Below are positions 8,628 through 16,874 of a stretch of DNA of 41,543 nt, in pieces. The notes below the pieces were generated by a model. The model saw only the letters and a list, made by a program, of their open reading frames with translations. It made no database searches and had not been told where the DNA came from. Positions within the stretch are counted from its first letter, which is position 1. Every line of letters starts with the position of its first letter. Both the position numbers and the translations under genes were made by a program. The stretch comes from Bacillota bacterium (GTDB lineage: Bacteria; Bacillota; Clostridia; Oscillospirales; Acutalibacteraceae), in assembly GCA_029008595.1 (NCBI GenBank), contig JAQXJH010000155.1, forward strand, positions 1 through 41,543, given 5' to 3'.

Positions 8628-9255
8628 GGACTGCCCAGAGCAACAGAAGATGGGCGGGATAAAAGGCATAAAACAGCCAGCGGAGGTCGCGGCCGCGTTC
8701 TCCGGAATACAGTGCGCAGGGCGCCAGCCCCAGCACGGCAAACGCCTGCAGCGGCGCGGGGACAAGGATGCTGTTGAACGCCGTCAGCAGCGCAAAGACG
8801 ATCCCCTGCCCTGCTTTTTCGCGGCGGAGCAGGTAAAAGCATACGATGCAGAGCACGCCGTAGGCGCCGTAGTCCGACCCGGAAAGCTGGGCAGCGGCGG
8901 CGGCCGAAAGAATAAAGCAGAAGGACGGCAGCGCTTTCTGCACCGAGCAGACCATACAGCATGCCGCCCCGGCGAACAGCGTGAACAGCACATTCAGCAG
9001 AGCCGGTTTGTTCAGGCTGATCGAAAAGGCCAGCCGGAACGGCAGCTCCGAAAGCAGCGCAAAAGCGCCCAGCCGGGCAAGGTACCGGCCGGGATGACGC
9101 GTTTTTGCAGCGCCCTCCGCCGCAAGAAAGGCATAGATCGGAAACGCAAGGCGGCCGGCAATGCGCAGAACGGCCGTCTGCGGGAAAAACAGAGCGCCGA
9201 TGTGGTCGGTCAGCATTGCCGCAGCAGCGATCACCTTCAGCCAGAATGCGCTCAC
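8614..9255 (-). CDS. TraX-like integral membrane protein
   Basis: A 213-residue protein with at least six hydrophobic segments. It has the TraX family hallmark near the start: a short helix, then MLTDHIGALFFP, followed by a segment reading RIAGRLAFPIYAFLAAEG. In F plasmid TraX acetylates the pilin N-terminus, and many chromosomal Firmicute homologues are of unknown function, so an acyltransferase role on a surface protein is only an inference. The GTG at 9255 is chosen because AAAGGAGGT lies six bases upstream. The longer frame to 9408 has no ribosome site and would add a non-hydrophobic leader. Confidence 0.85.
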   Translation of the reverse strand: MSAFWLKVIAAAAMLTDHIGALFFPQTAVLRIAGRLAFPIYAFLAAEGAAKTRHPGRYLARLGAFALLSELPFRLAFSISLNKPALLNVLFTLFAGAACCMVCSVQKALPSFCFILSAAAAAQLSGSDYGAYGVLCIVCFYLLRREKAGQGIVFALLTAFNSILVPAPLQAFAVLGLAPCALYSGERGRDLRWLFYAFYPAHLLLLWAVRLIV

Positions 9256-9363
9256 GGCGCACCTCCTTTCCGCACGGTGTGCGGGGAATATCGATGCCTT
9301 TATCATATCAGGTTCCGCGCCCTGCGGCAAGACCGCGCGGAGGAAGCCCTCTGCCCCGGAGAT

Positions 9364-9392
9364 TTGACGGGCGGCGAAAAATGAAGTAGAAT
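9364..9392 (+). promoter_or_regulatory. Strong sigma-A-type promoter for the 9447-11457 unit
   Basis: TTGACG at 9364-9369, 17-base spacer, TAGAAT at 9387-9392, each one or two mismatches from consensus. It would drive the membrane protein, the trmN6-like gene and rsmI as one transcript. Confidence 0.75.
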
Positions 9393-9446
9393 ACGAACAA
9401 AACCGCAAACCAGAGCCGATGCCGGTTTGAAAGGATGGTCTTTACA

Positions 9447-9890
9447 ATGACAGAAGAGGAACGCAGCCGCGAAGAAGAAATGAAGACGCCGGCCGGCGGG
9501 GCCGCAGAACGACAAAGCGAAGCGGAAACCGCCGCAGCGCAGAAGCCTTTGCCGCAGCCGGAAGAGGCGGAAGTCCCTGCGCCGGAGCGGCAGAAAAAGA
9601 AGAAAAGCGGCCCGGGCACAGCGGCGACGTTCTGGCTGCTGGTGCTGTATGATCTGCCCGGCGTCGGGCTGATCGCTTCGGCGTTGGCCGGGTTTCTGTT
9701 TGCAAAAACGCGCGCGCACCGCTCGCTGGCGCGGGCATGCTTTGTACGCGGGGTGATCGTTCTGCTGATCGCGGGCGCGCTGACGGCATGTTACTTTTTC
9801 CTGCGCAACCGGTATGCGCTGAGCAATTTTCTGGAGCGGATCCTGCAGGAACTGCTCAATTTTGTGCGCAGCAACGGCGACAAGCTGTGA
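9447..9890 (+). CDS. Small membrane protein with charged N-terminal region
   Basis: A 147-residue protein. The first 55 residues are strongly charged and rich in Glu, Ala and Pro (probably disordered), then a KKKK patch precedes two hydrophobic segments: one at about 58-85 and one at about 100-120. I do not recognise a family. GAAAGGA eleven bases upstream fits the ATG at 9447; the ATG at 9435 would leave no spacing. Its stop overlaps the GTG of the next gene by four bases, so it is probably co-translated with the methyltransferase. Function unassigned. Confidence 0.75.
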   Translation: MTEEERSREEEMKTPAGGAAERQSEAETAAAQKPLPQPEEAEVPAPERQKKKKSGPGTAATFWLLVLYDLPGVGLIASALAGFLFAKTRAHRSLARACFVRGVIVLLIAGALTACYFFLRNRYALSNFLERILQELLNFVRSNGDKL

Positions 9891-10633
9891 ACGGCGCAAA
9901 GCTCCGGCGCGAGGAGCTGGAAAACGGCGTTTTTGCGCTGGTCAGCGATTCGTTTTCCTTTGGCATGGACGCGCTGCTGCTGGCGCGGTTTGCCCTGCGC
10001 TGCGCGCCGCGGGCGGCAAACGCTGCCGATCTGGGAACGGGCTGCGGCGTGATCCCGCTGCTGTGGGCAGCAGAGCGCCCTGCGCTGCGGATCAGCGCAT
10101 GGGAGCTGCAGGCAGAGGGAGCCGCGATCGCCGCGCGGGCCGCGGAGGAAAACGGCCTTTCCGGGCGGATCACGGTGCATTGCGCCGACCTGCGCCTGCC
10201 GGTGCTGCCGGCAGGCGCGTTTGATCTTGTCGTGTGCAACCCGCCCTATTTCCGCCCGGACGCGGGAAAAACACCGGAAGACCCGGCGCGAAGGGCCGCC
10301 CGCGCGGAAGAAAGCCTGACGCTCGGGGAGCTTTGCGGCGCAGCGGCGCGGCTGCTGAAAAACGGCGGAAGATTCTGCCTCTGCCACCGCACCGAGCGCC
10401 TGGCGGGCGTGATGCATGCCCTCTGCGGCGCCGGGCTTACCCCAAAGCAGCTGCAGTTTGTGCGGACCTCGGCCCGGCGGGAGCCGAAGCTTTTTCTGCT
10501 CTGCGCGGTCAAGGGCGGCGGCGAGGGGCTTGTTCTGCTGCCCGAGCAGAAAACGCCGGAGCTTTTGTCCGCGGCGCAGCGGACGGAACATTGCGCATGG
10601 ATAACGGAGGAGAAACGATGCAGGGAAAACTGA
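9887..10633 (+). CDS. TrmN6-like tRNA1(Val) (adenine-37-N6) methyltransferase
   Basis: A 248-residue class I SAM-dependent methyltransferase. The SAM motif ADLGTGCGVIPLL is near residue 47 and the catalytic NPPY motif is at 118-121 (VVCNPPYF), which is typical of enzymes that methylate the exocyclic amine of adenine. It matches YabB/YfiC proteins (TrmN6), which modify A37 of tRNA-Val. In Bacillus this gene (yabB) also lies next to rsmI, which supports the call. The GTG at 9887 overlaps the upstream stop by four bases, and the 3' end overlaps rsmI by 16 bases. The exact tRNA target is inferred. Confidence 0.85.
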   Translation: MNGAKLRREELENGVFALVSDSFSFGMDALLLARFALRCAPRAANAADLGTGCGVIPLLWAAERPALRISAWELQAEGAAIAARAAEENGLSGRITVHCADLRLPVLPAGAFDLVVCNPPYFRPDAGKTPEDPARRAARAEESLTLGELCGAAARLLKNGGRFCLCHRTERLAGVMHALCGAGLTPKQLQFVRTSARREPKLFLLCAVKGGGEGLVLLPEQKTPELLSAAQRTEHCAWITEEKRCREN

Positions 10634-11457
10634 TGGTCGTCGGAACGCCGATCGGAAATCTGGGGGATCTTTCGCCCCGCGCGCAGCAGGTGCTGGCCGA
10701 GTGCGATTTTATTGCCGCCGAGGATACCCGCGTCACGCTGCGGCTGCTCAATCATTTCGGTATCAAAAAGCCGATGATCAGCTATTTTGAGCACAACAAG
10801 CTCGAGCGCGGCGATCTGATCTGCAACAGGATCGAGGCGGGAGAAACGTGCGCGCTGGTCACCGATGCCGGGATGCCCGCCATCAGCGACCCGGGCGAGC
10901 TGCTGGTTGCGCAGTGCGCCGCGCGCGGCATTGAAGTTGCCGCCGTTCCGGGGCCGAGCGCGGTGGTGACGGCGCTGGCGGTTTCCGGGCTGCCCACCGG
11001 CCGCTTTACGTTCGAAGGCTTTCTTTCCACCGCCAGAAAAAGCCGGCGGGAACACCTGGAGCAGCTGCGCGGCGAGCGGCGGACAATGGTTTTTTACGAA
11101 GCGCCGCATAAGCTGGCCGCAACGCTGCAGGATCTGGAGAAGACGTTTGGCCCGTCCCGCAGGATCGCGCTGGTGCGCGAGCTGACCAAACTGCACGAAG
11201 AGGTGATCCGTACCACGCTGGGCGAAGCGCGGGAGCGCTTTTCCGCCGAGGCGCCGCGCGGCGAATTCGTTCTGGTGCTGGAGGGCGCCCCCGAAGAGCC
11301 GGAACCGCTCTGCGCCACGCCGGAGGATGCGGTCGCGCTGGCCAGGTCTCTCTGCGAACAGGGCTTTTCCGTTTCGGAGGCAGCAAAACGCGCCGCGCGG
11401 GAAAGCGGCGTCCGCAAGGGCGAAATTTATGCGGCACTGATTTCCCGGGAGGAATAA
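10618..11457 (+). CDS. rsmI: 16S rRNA (cytidine-1402-2'-O)-methyltransferase RsmI
   Basis: A 279-residue tetrapyrrole-methylase-fold enzyme that matches RsmI throughout: the start VVGTPIGNLGDLSPRA, AAEDTR, DAGMPAISDPG, and PGPSAVVTALAVSGL. RsmI 2'-O-methylates C1402 at the ribosomal P site together with RsmH. GGAGG six bases upstream of the ATG lies inside the end of the trmN6-like gene. The C-terminal helix region (SVSEAAKRAARESGVRKGEIY) is the family's small helical tail. It is the last gene of its unit and is followed by a terminator. Confidence 0.95.
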   Translation: MQGKLMVVGTPIGNLGDLSPRAQQVLAECDFIAAEDTRVTLRLLNHFGIKKPMISYFEHNKLERGDLICNRIEAGETCALVTDAGMPAISDPGELLVAQCAARGIEVAAVPGPSAVVTALAVSGLPTGRFTFEGFLSTARKSRREHLEQLRGERRTMVFYEAPHKLAATLQDLEKTFGPSRRIALVRELTKLHEEVIRTTLGEARERFSAEAPRGEFVLVLEGAPEEPEPLCATPEDAVALARSLCEQGFSVSEAAKRAARESGVRKGEIYAALISREE

Positions 11458-11484
11458 GACCGACAGACAAAAGAAGAAAAAATG

Positions 11485-11523
11485 CGCATCAGGAGATCCG
11501 GAAGGATTTCTTGATGCGTTTTT
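11485..11523 (+). terminator. Rho-independent terminator after rsmI
   Basis: A 15-base stem with a few G-T or mismatched positions (11485-11499 with 11504-11518), a GAA-type loop and five T. It closes the 9447-11457 unit. Confidence 0.8.
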
Positions 11524-11533
11524 AACACACAAA

Positions 11534-11550
11534 TGTGAAAATTGCTCACA
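11534..11550. promoter_or_regulatory. TGTGA-N7-TCACA palindrome, possible Crp/Fnr-family site
   Basis: TGTGA at 11534-11538 and TCACA at 11546-11550 form a perfect inverted repeat centred about 61 bases before the expected transcription start of the LuxR-type gene. The spacer is seven bases, one longer than the E. coli CRP consensus, so the regulator is not certain. Confidence 0.4.
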
Positions 11551-11567
11551 AACCTGCGTTCAATATC

Positions 11568-11596
11568 TTGTATGGCGGTAAAAAACTGGATATAAT
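11568..11596 (+). promoter_or_regulatory. Sigma-A-type promoter for the LuxR-type regulator
   Basis: TTGTAT at 11568-11573, 17-base spacer, perfect TATAAT at 11591-11596. It leaves an untranslated leader of about 130 bases in which I saw no convincing fold. Confidence 0.65.
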
Positions 11597-11733
11597 GGTT
11601 TTGTTCTGATCGATCGGGATTCGCGGGAAAAATGATACATTGCGCACGGATGTGCAGATTTTTGTCACATACTATCCCTTGTGTATCCACCCGCTTCCGG
11701 ATCGAATCTTTTACTGGGAGCGGGGAATGAAGA

Positions 11734-13008
11734 ATGGACAACAGTATTCTGGCGGTAAATACTCCGTGTGCGCCGGAAAATACGCCCGGACAGGACAGCT
11801 TTCGGTGCTCGCTGCTGTTTCGGGGAAACGAAACGCTTCTGCTCTGCGACGCCTCTCCTTTGTTTTTTACGCAGTTTCATGCAGAGCCGGAGTGCAGGGG
11901 CAAGAATGTGTTCCGGCTGCTGCAGAAGGAACTGCCGTTTCTGACGGAGCTTTTGTCGGAACGGCTGCTGCCGGAACGACGGCTGCGCTATTTTGCGGAG
12001 TTGAAGGAGCAGAACGGAACCTCGTTCTGGGAGCTTACGCTGGAAAACATGCCGCCGTTTCTGCAGCTGGCAGCGCGGCGCTGCAGCCCGGAAAAAGTTG
12101 CTGCGCGTTACTGCAGCGGGAATTCCGTCGATCTGGCAAGCTTTTACGTTCCGGGCTACCGTTCGATCCTTGCCGGGCGGGATGCAAACAGGGGATTCCG
12201 CCTCTTTTCCGGCAACAGCACCGCGGAGCGGTATTATCGCTTCCCCTCCGAGGTGACGGAAAAAACCTTTGCCCGCCTGTCGTTTTTGCGGTCTGCGCGG
12301 CTGTTTGCCTGTGCAGAACGCCAGAAGGGCCTCTGCTTTTATGAAATGGTGCCCGACGAAACGGGGACAGGCCACGGTTTTCTCCGGATCCTCTGCCTGC
12401 CGGTGGAGCAGGAACGGCAGAACGGCTGGCTGCTGCTGGCGGCTCCCTGCGCGGCGGAGGAGTTTTTTGAACACTGCGCGGGCAGCCGGCTGAAAAAGAG
12501 CGGGTTTGACCAATGCCCGTATGCGGTCGCAACCTTTCTGTTTTCCGGCGGAAGCCCCGTGCTGGAAGGCTTTAACCGCAGCTGTGAAAAACTGCTCCGG
12601 AAGGGCTTTCCGGTGGCAGAGCTGCTGCAGAGCGACGCAGTGCGGAAAGGCTTTCAGAGCGGAATGCCCGGCACGGGGCAGGCGCAGCTCAACAGCGGCG
12701 TTTATGACGTCAGCGTGCTGCCCGTGCAGGACGAGGACGGGACGAAACGGATGACGGTGACCATTGTTCCGGTGCAGGCAGCGCCGCAGACGGTGCCCGC
12801 TGCCCCGGGCGGCAGGCTGACTCCGCGCGAAAAGGAAACGCTTTCGCTGGCGGCGCAGGGATACCCGAACCGTTATATTGCGCACCGGATGGAGATCTCG
12901 GAGGGGACGGTCAAAAAGCTGCTGTACAACGGCTATCAGAAGCTTGGCGTCAGTTCACGCGTGGAGCTTTGCCGGATGCTCCTGCCGCAGGGCGCGGCGA
13001 TGGGATAA
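11734..13008 (+). CDS. LuxR-type transcriptional regulator with unrecognised sensor region
   Basis: A 424-residue protein with a clear C-terminal LuxR/GerE helix-turn-helix from about residue 362: LTPREKETLSLAAQGY, then IAHRMEISEGTVKKLLYNGYQKLGV. The first 350 residues are soluble, and Leu, Arg and Cys rich. They may hold two PAS-like modules, judging from length and pattern only; I recognise no kinase, receiver or ligand domain. It has its own promoter, a long leader, and a terminator. Its position just before the BMC operon makes a role in controlling it possible, but the DeoR gene is the better candidate. The start has only a loose GGGAGCGGGG ribosome site. Confidence 0.8.
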   Translation: MDNSILAVNTPCAPENTPGQDSFRCSLLFRGNETLLLCDASPLFFTQFHAEPECRGKNVFRLLQKELPFLTELLSERLLPERRLRYFAELKEQNGTSFWELTLENMPPFLQLAARRCSPEKVAARYCSGNSVDLASFYVPGYRSILAGRDANRGFRLFSGNSTAERYYRFPSEVTEKTFARLSFLRSARLFACAERQKGLCFYEMVPDETGTGHGFLRILCLPVEQERQNGWLLLAAPCAAEEFFEHCAGSRLKKSGFDQCPYAVATFLFSGGSPVLEGFNRSCEKLLRKGFPVAELLQSDAVRKGFQSGMPGTGQAQLNSGVYDVSVLPVQDEDGTKRMTVTIVPVQAAPQTVPAAPGGRLTPREKETLSLAAQGYPNRYIAHRMEISEGTVKKLLYNGYQKLGVSSRVELCRMLLPQGAAMG

Positions 13009-13033
13009 AATCAATAAAATAAAATCAAAAAGG

Positions 13034-13066
13034 GGCGGCTGCAGGTCGATACTGCAGCCGCCTTTT
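13034..13066. terminator. Bidirectional terminator between the LuxR-type and DeoR genes
   Basis: A perfect 11-bp stem (GGCGGCTGCAG with CTGCAGCCGCC), loop of seven, then four T on the plus strand. On the minus strand five T follow after two C. It lies between convergent genes. Confidence 0.8.
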
Positions 13067-13103
13067 CCATGCAAAAAAGAAGAGGGATTGTCCGCCGCCG
13101 GGG

Positions 13104-13832
13104 TCATTCCAGGAGGTATTCCGCGGGGAGCGGAAGATCGGAAAAAATTTTCCAGACGCTGGAGACCGGCCCGACCTTGCAGAACATCTGCCGGCCGAGC
13201 TTGCTGGAATCGCACAGCAGGACGGAGCGGCTGGCGTTGTGCAGATACGCCTTTTTTACGTCGGCCTCGTCCTCATTGGAATCGGTGATCCCGCCTTCGG
13301 GGTGCACCCCGCGGCAGGAGAAAAACGCAAGATCGGCGTGAAAGCGCGCGATGGCCTCGGTGGTCTGCGTTCCCACAAAGGACTGCGCATTTTCGCGCAG
13401 CTTTCCCCCGGTGCCGTAAACCTGAATGCCCGGGATCTCCGAAAGGATCATGGCGGTCTTCAGCCCGTTTGTCACCACCCGGAGCTGCCCGAAGCCGGTC
13501 AGCCGCTCGGCAAGGCGGCAGGCGGTCGTGCTGGAATCGAGAAACAGCGTCTGCCCGTCGCAGATCAGCTCGCGCGCCTTCTGGGCAATGATGGATTTCG
13601 GGCCGGGGTTTTCCGCCTCGCGGAGCATGGCGGGCGAATCCTTTGCGGCGTCCTCCACAAAAACGGCGCCGCCGTGCGTCCGGCGCAGCAGCCCGCTCTG
13701 CTCCAGCATTTTCAGATCGCGGCGGATCGTTGCTCCGCTGGAATACAGCTGGCGGCAAAGCTCTTCCACCGAGATGGCGCGGCGCTGCCTGACCAGTTCC
13801 AGAATGGTATTTTGCCGTTCCAACGGAAGCAT
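13104..13832 (-). CDS. DeoR-family sugar-phosphate-responsive repressor, likely regulator of the rhamnose/BMC operon
   Basis: A 242-residue DeoR/GlpR-family protein. The N-terminal winged helix reads ISVEELCRQLYSSGATIRRDLKMLEQSGLL with the typical RTHGGAV that follows. The C-terminal sugar-phosphate-binding domain has the family motifs DSSTTA near residue 100 and VVTNG. The ATG at 13832 has GGGAGGT seven bases upstream. It is divergent from rhaA; in Bacillus the rhamnose repressor RhaR (YulB) is also DeoR-type, so rhamnulose-1-phosphate is a plausible inducer. Copies of an 11-bp repeat flank its own promoter and sit upstream of rhaA, suggesting that it controls both. Confidence 0.9.
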   Translation of the reverse strand: MLPLERQNTILELVRQRRAISVEELCRQLYSSGATIRRDLKMLEQSGLLRRTHGGAVFVEDAAKDSPAMLREAENPGPKSIIAQKARELICDGQTLFLDSSTTACRLAERLTGFGQLRVVTNGLKTAMILSEIPGIQVYGTGGKLRENAQSFVGTQTTEAIARFHADLAFFSCRGVHPEGGITDSNEDEADVKKAYLHNASRSVLLCDSSKLGRQMFCKVGPVSSVWKIFSDLPLPAEYLLE

Positions 13833-13858
13833 AGCGTTTGACCTCCCTGTAGATTTGA

Positions 13859-13869
13859 TGTTCATTTAT
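13859..13869. promoter_or_regulatory. Candidate DeoR operator, copy 1
   Basis: TGTTCATTTAT, the first of two identical 11-bp sequences 42 bases apart (about four helical turns). This copy covers the expected transcription start of deoR, fitting autoregulation. Confidence 0.55.
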
Positions 13870-13870
13870 G

Positions 13871-13899
13871 ATTATATTTGATTAATTCAGGAAAATCAA
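13871..13899 (-). promoter_or_regulatory. Sigma-A-type promoter for the DeoR gene
   Basis: Read on the minus strand: TTGATT, 17-base spacer, perfect TATAAT. It is flanked on both sides by the 11-bp repeats. Confidence 0.7.
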
Positions 13900-13900
13900 G

Positions 13901-13919
13901 TGTTCATTTATCGAAATGA
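13901..13919. promoter_or_regulatory. Candidate DeoR operator, copy 2 with inverted repeat
   Basis: TGTTCATTTAT is repeated here and is part of a perfect inverted repeat TCATTT-ATCG-AAATGA (13904-13919). It lies between the divergent promoters, 11 bases upstream of the rhaA -35 box. Confidence 0.6.
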
Positions 13920-13929
13920 GCGCCAAGGG

Positions 13930-13958
13930 TGGACAAATGCGCATCTGCCGATTATAAT
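13930..13958 (+). promoter_or_regulatory. Sigma-A-type promoter of the rhamnose/BMC operon
   Basis: TGGACA at 13930-13935, 17-base spacer, perfect TATAAT at 13953-13958. One mismatch from consensus in total, so a strong promoter unless repressed. No other promoter of similar quality was seen before the end of the operon. Confidence 0.75.
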
Positions 13959-13971
13959 GAAAGCGTATAAA
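13957..13971 (+). promoter_or_regulatory. cre-like CcpA site over the start of the BMC operon
   Basis: ATGAAAGCGTATAAA agrees with the catabolite-responsive-element consensus WTGNAARCGNWWWCA at 14 of 15 positions (A in place of the C). It overlaps the end of the -10 box and the transcription start, where CcpA binding would block initiation when better sugars are present. Confidence 0.5.
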
Positions 13972-14048
13972 AGGGCGGAACTGCGCCTTTTTCAGAAGAG
14001 AATCAACCAACGGAATTTCAGCAATTGTTCAGAAAGGAGCATTTCCAC

Positions 14049-15296
14049 ATGTACGATGTTCAGAAGGGGTATGAACTGGCGCGCGAGTTGTACGGCTCCT
14101 ATGGGGTGGATGTCGACCGGGCAATTGCCGTATGTGACGCGGTGCCGGTTTCCATGCACTGCTGGCAGGGAGACGACGTCGGCGGCTTTGAACAGGCGGA
14201 CGGCGCGCTTACCGGCGGGATCCAGGCAACGGGCAACTATCCTGGCAAAGCAAAAACACCCGAACAGCTGCGCGCGGATATCGATTTTGCCAACCGCTTC
14301 ATTCCGGGCGTCAAAAAGATCAATCTCCACGCCAGTTATCTGGAAAGCGACTCGTTTGTCGACCGCAGCGAGATCGCGCCGGAGCATTTTGAAAAATGGG
14401 CGGATTGGGCCGTGGAACGCGGCTACGGGCTGGATTTCAACCCGACGTTCTTTTCTCACCCGAAGAGCGAAAACGGCACGCTTTCCAATGCGGACGAGGC
14501 GATCCGCGAATTCTGGATCGAGCATGACAGACGCTGCCGCCGGATCGGCAGCTACTTTGCGGAGCGCACCGGAAAAGAGTGCGTGATCAACCACTGGACG
14601 CCGGACGGCAGCAAAGAGGTGCCGGCGGACACCATCGCGCCGCGCCTCCGCCTGAAGGACAGCTACGACCGGATCTTTGCGGAACCGGCTCCCGGCGTTG
14701 TTGACGCGCTGGAAAGCAAGGTGTTCGGCATCGGTCTGGAAAGCTATACCGCCGGTTCGCATGAATTCTGCCTGTGCTATTCCATGAGCCGCAGCGATGT
14801 GATCCCGACGCTGGATACCGGCCATTTTCATCCGACGGAAATGGTTTCGGCCAAGCTTTCCGCGCTGCTCGCGTTCAAACAGAAGCTGCTGCTCCACGTT
14901 TCCCGCCCGGTCCGCTGGGACAGCGACCATGTGGTCGCGTTCGACGACGAGACCCGCGCCATTATGAGCGAGCTGGTGCGGCTGAACGCGCTGGATCGCG
15001 TCTATATCGCGACCGATTATTTTGACGCTTCGATCAACCGCATCGCCGCATGGGTCATCGGTATGCGCAATACCCGCAAGGCGCTGCTGGAAGCGCTGCT
15101 GGAACCGGCAGAGACCATCCAGACGATGGAGCGCAGCGGGGACAGCACCTCCCGCCTGGCCTGGACGCAGGAGTTCCGGGCAAAGCCGTTCGGGCTGGTC
15201 TGGGATTATTACTGCGCAAAGAACAACTGCGGCGTCGGGCTGGAATGGCTCGACGAGGTGAAAAAATACGAGTCCGAGGTCACGCTGAAGCGCTGA
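14049..15296 (+). CDS. rhaA: L-rhamnose isomerase
   Basis: A 415-residue protein (E. coli RhaA has 419) that converts L-rhamnose to L-rhamnulose in the cytoplasm. Family-specific segments are easy to see: VSMHCWQGDDVGGFE near the start, INLHASYLE, DFNPTFFSHP, and GLESYTAGSHEF; the His, Glu and Asp residues in these form the two metal sites of known RhaA structures. GAAAGGAG eight bases upstream fixes the ATG. It is the first gene after the regulated promoter and opens the BMC operon, so sugar entry and compartment genes are made together. Confidence 0.96.
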   Translation: MYDVQKGYELARELYGSYGVDVDRAIAVCDAVPVSMHCWQGDDVGGFEQADGALTGGIQATGNYPGKAKTPEQLRADIDFANRFIPGVKKINLHASYLESDSFVDRSEIAPEHFEKWADWAVERGYGLDFNPTFFSHPKSENGTLSNADEAIREFWIEHDRRCRRIGSYFAERTGKECVINHWTPDGSKEVPADTIAPRLRLKDSYDRIFAEPAPGVVDALESKVFGIGLESYTAGSHEFCLCYSMSRSDVIPTLDTGHFHPTEMVSAKLSALLAFKQKLLLHVSRPVRWDSDHVVAFDDETRAIMSELVRLNALDRVYIATDYFDASINRIAAWVIGMRNTRKALLEALLEPAETIQTMERSGDSTSRLAWTQEFRAKPFGLVWDYYCAKNNCGVGLEWLDEVKKYESEVTLKR

Positions 15297-15332
15297 CGGA
15301 GCCTATCCCGATTTTATAACGAGGTGATTTCA

Positions 15333-16802
15333 TTGAGCGGAAAAAGACTGCTGGCGTTCGATTTCGGCGCCTCGAGCGGGCGCGCCATTCTCGGAACCTA
15401 TTCCGACGGAAGGCTGCAGCTCGAAGAGATCCATCGCTTTTCAAACGACCCGGTGAATGTCCGCGGAACACTGTACTGGGACGTACTGCGGCTGTTCTTC
15501 GAGATCAAGCAGGGGATTACCAAAGCGGTTCACGCCGGCGGCTTTGATGCGATCGGTATCGACACCTGGGGCGTTGATTTCGGCCTGCTGGACAGCGAAG
15601 GCCGCCTGCTGAAAAATCCGGTGCATTACCGCGACAGCCGCACCGACGGCATGATGGAAGAGGTTTTCAAAACCGTTCCGCGCGAGGAGCTTTACGACCG
15701 CACCGGCATCCAGCTGATGAATCTGAACACGCTGTTTCAGCTGGAGGCCATGGTCAAAAACGACGCCGAAACGCTGGCAAGAGCCGAAACGCTGCTGTTC
15801 ATGCCGGATCTTTTCGCTTATTTTCTGACCGGCGCAAAACGCGCCGAATATACCATCGCCTCCACCTCGCAGCTGCTCGACCCGAAAACGGGCGGCTGGG
15901 CAAGAGATCTGCTGCGGCAGCTGAATATTCCCGACAGGCTGCTGCCGGAGCTGATCGAGACGGGCGAAACCTACGGAACGCTTTCCCCGGAGATCTGTGA
16001 GGAGCTGGGCTGCCCGGCCGTTCCGGTCATTGCGGTCGCAACGCATGACACAGGCTCCGCGGTCGTTGCCGTTCCGACGCAGGAGGACGACTTTATTTAC
16101 ATCAGCTGCGGAACGTGGTCGCTGTTCGGCACCGAGCTGAAAAAGCCGGTCATCAACGAGACCAGCCGCCGCTTCAACCTGACCAACGAGGGCGGCTACG
16201 GCCGGACGGTGCGCTTTCTGAAGAATATCATGGGCTTGTGGCTGATTCAGGAATCCCGCCGCCAGTGGATCCGCGAGGGAGCCGACGTCAGCTACGCCGA
16301 TTTGGAACGGGAGGCCGTTGCGGTCAGGCCGTTTACCTGCTTTATCGACCCGGACGACGCCCGCTTTGCGCCGCCGGGCAACCTGCCCCGCCGTGTGCAG
16401 GAGTTCTGCCGTGAAACGGGGCAGACCGTTCCGCAGACCCGCGGCGAGATCATGCGCTGCATTTATGAAAGCCTTGCGATGAAATACCGCTACGCCCGCC
16501 GCTCCATTGAGGAAGTGACCGGCCGCAGCTACGGTGTGATCCATATGATCGGCGGAGGGACAAAGGATCGTTTGCTTTGCCAGATGGCGGCCGACGCCTG
16601 CCGCTGCCCGGTGATCGCGGGGCCGATCGAAGCCACCGCGACCGGCAACCTTGCCGTTCAGCTGATCGCACTGGGCGAGCTGAGCGGGATCGGGCAGGCG
16701 CGCAGCGTGATCGCCGCTAGCGAACAGCCGAAGCATTATGAGCCGCAGAACCCCGGGGCTTATGATGAGGCATATGAACGCTTTTTAAAGATCATGGTAT
16801 AA
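15333..16802 (+). CDS. rhaB: Rhamnulokinase
   Basis: A 489-residue FGGY-family sugar kinase, the same length as E. coli RhaB. It phosphorylates L-rhamnulose to L-rhamnulose-1-phosphate with ATP. Visible signatures: the phosphate loop DFGASSGRAIL near the start, GIDTWGVDFGLL, CGTWSLFGTE, and the C-terminal IHMIGGG. The TTG at 15333 follows GAGGTG by seven bases; a GTG at 15324 in the same frame lies inside that ribosome site and is unlikely. It begins 36 bases after rhaA and is clearly in the same operon. Confidence 0.95.
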   Translation: MSGKRLLAFDFGASSGRAILGTYSDGRLQLEEIHRFSNDPVNVRGTLYWDVLRLFFEIKQGITKAVHAGGFDAIGIDTWGVDFGLLDSEGRLLKNPVHYRDSRTDGMMEEVFKTVPREELYDRTGIQLMNLNTLFQLEAMVKNDAETLARAETLLFMPDLFAYFLTGAKRAEYTIASTSQLLDPKTGGWARDLLRQLNIPDRLLPELIETGETYGTLSPEICEELGCPAVPVIAVATHDTGSAVVAVPTQEDDFIYISCGTWSLFGTELKKPVINETSRRFNLTNEGGYGRTVRFLKNIMGLWLIQESRRQWIREGADVSYADLEREAVAVRPFTCFIDPDDARFAPPGNLPRRVQEFCRETGQTVPQTRGEIMRCIYESLAMKYRYARRSIEEVTGRSYGVIHMIGGGTKDRLLCQMAADACRCPVIAGPIEATATGNLAVQLIALGELSGIGQARSVIAASEQPKHYEPQNPGAYDEAYERFLKIMV

Positions 16803-16874
16803 GATCTTGCAAAGAGAAACGGAGGGGCCTGCTCCTCCCCATTTTCCAGACCTTTTGAAAGGATGATTTTACCC

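Noticed and set aside
13833..14048. Cobalamin riboswitch in front of the B12-dependent operon
   Set aside because: I looked for the B12-box (AGYCMGGAAGCCRGTGC-like) in the leader upstream of rhaA and in the spacers and saw no match.
16821..16839. Possible terminator between rhaB and ackA (GGAGG/CCTCC)
   Set aside because: The stem is only five pairs with a long loop and no proper T-run; ackA has no promoter of its own, so transcription most likely continues.
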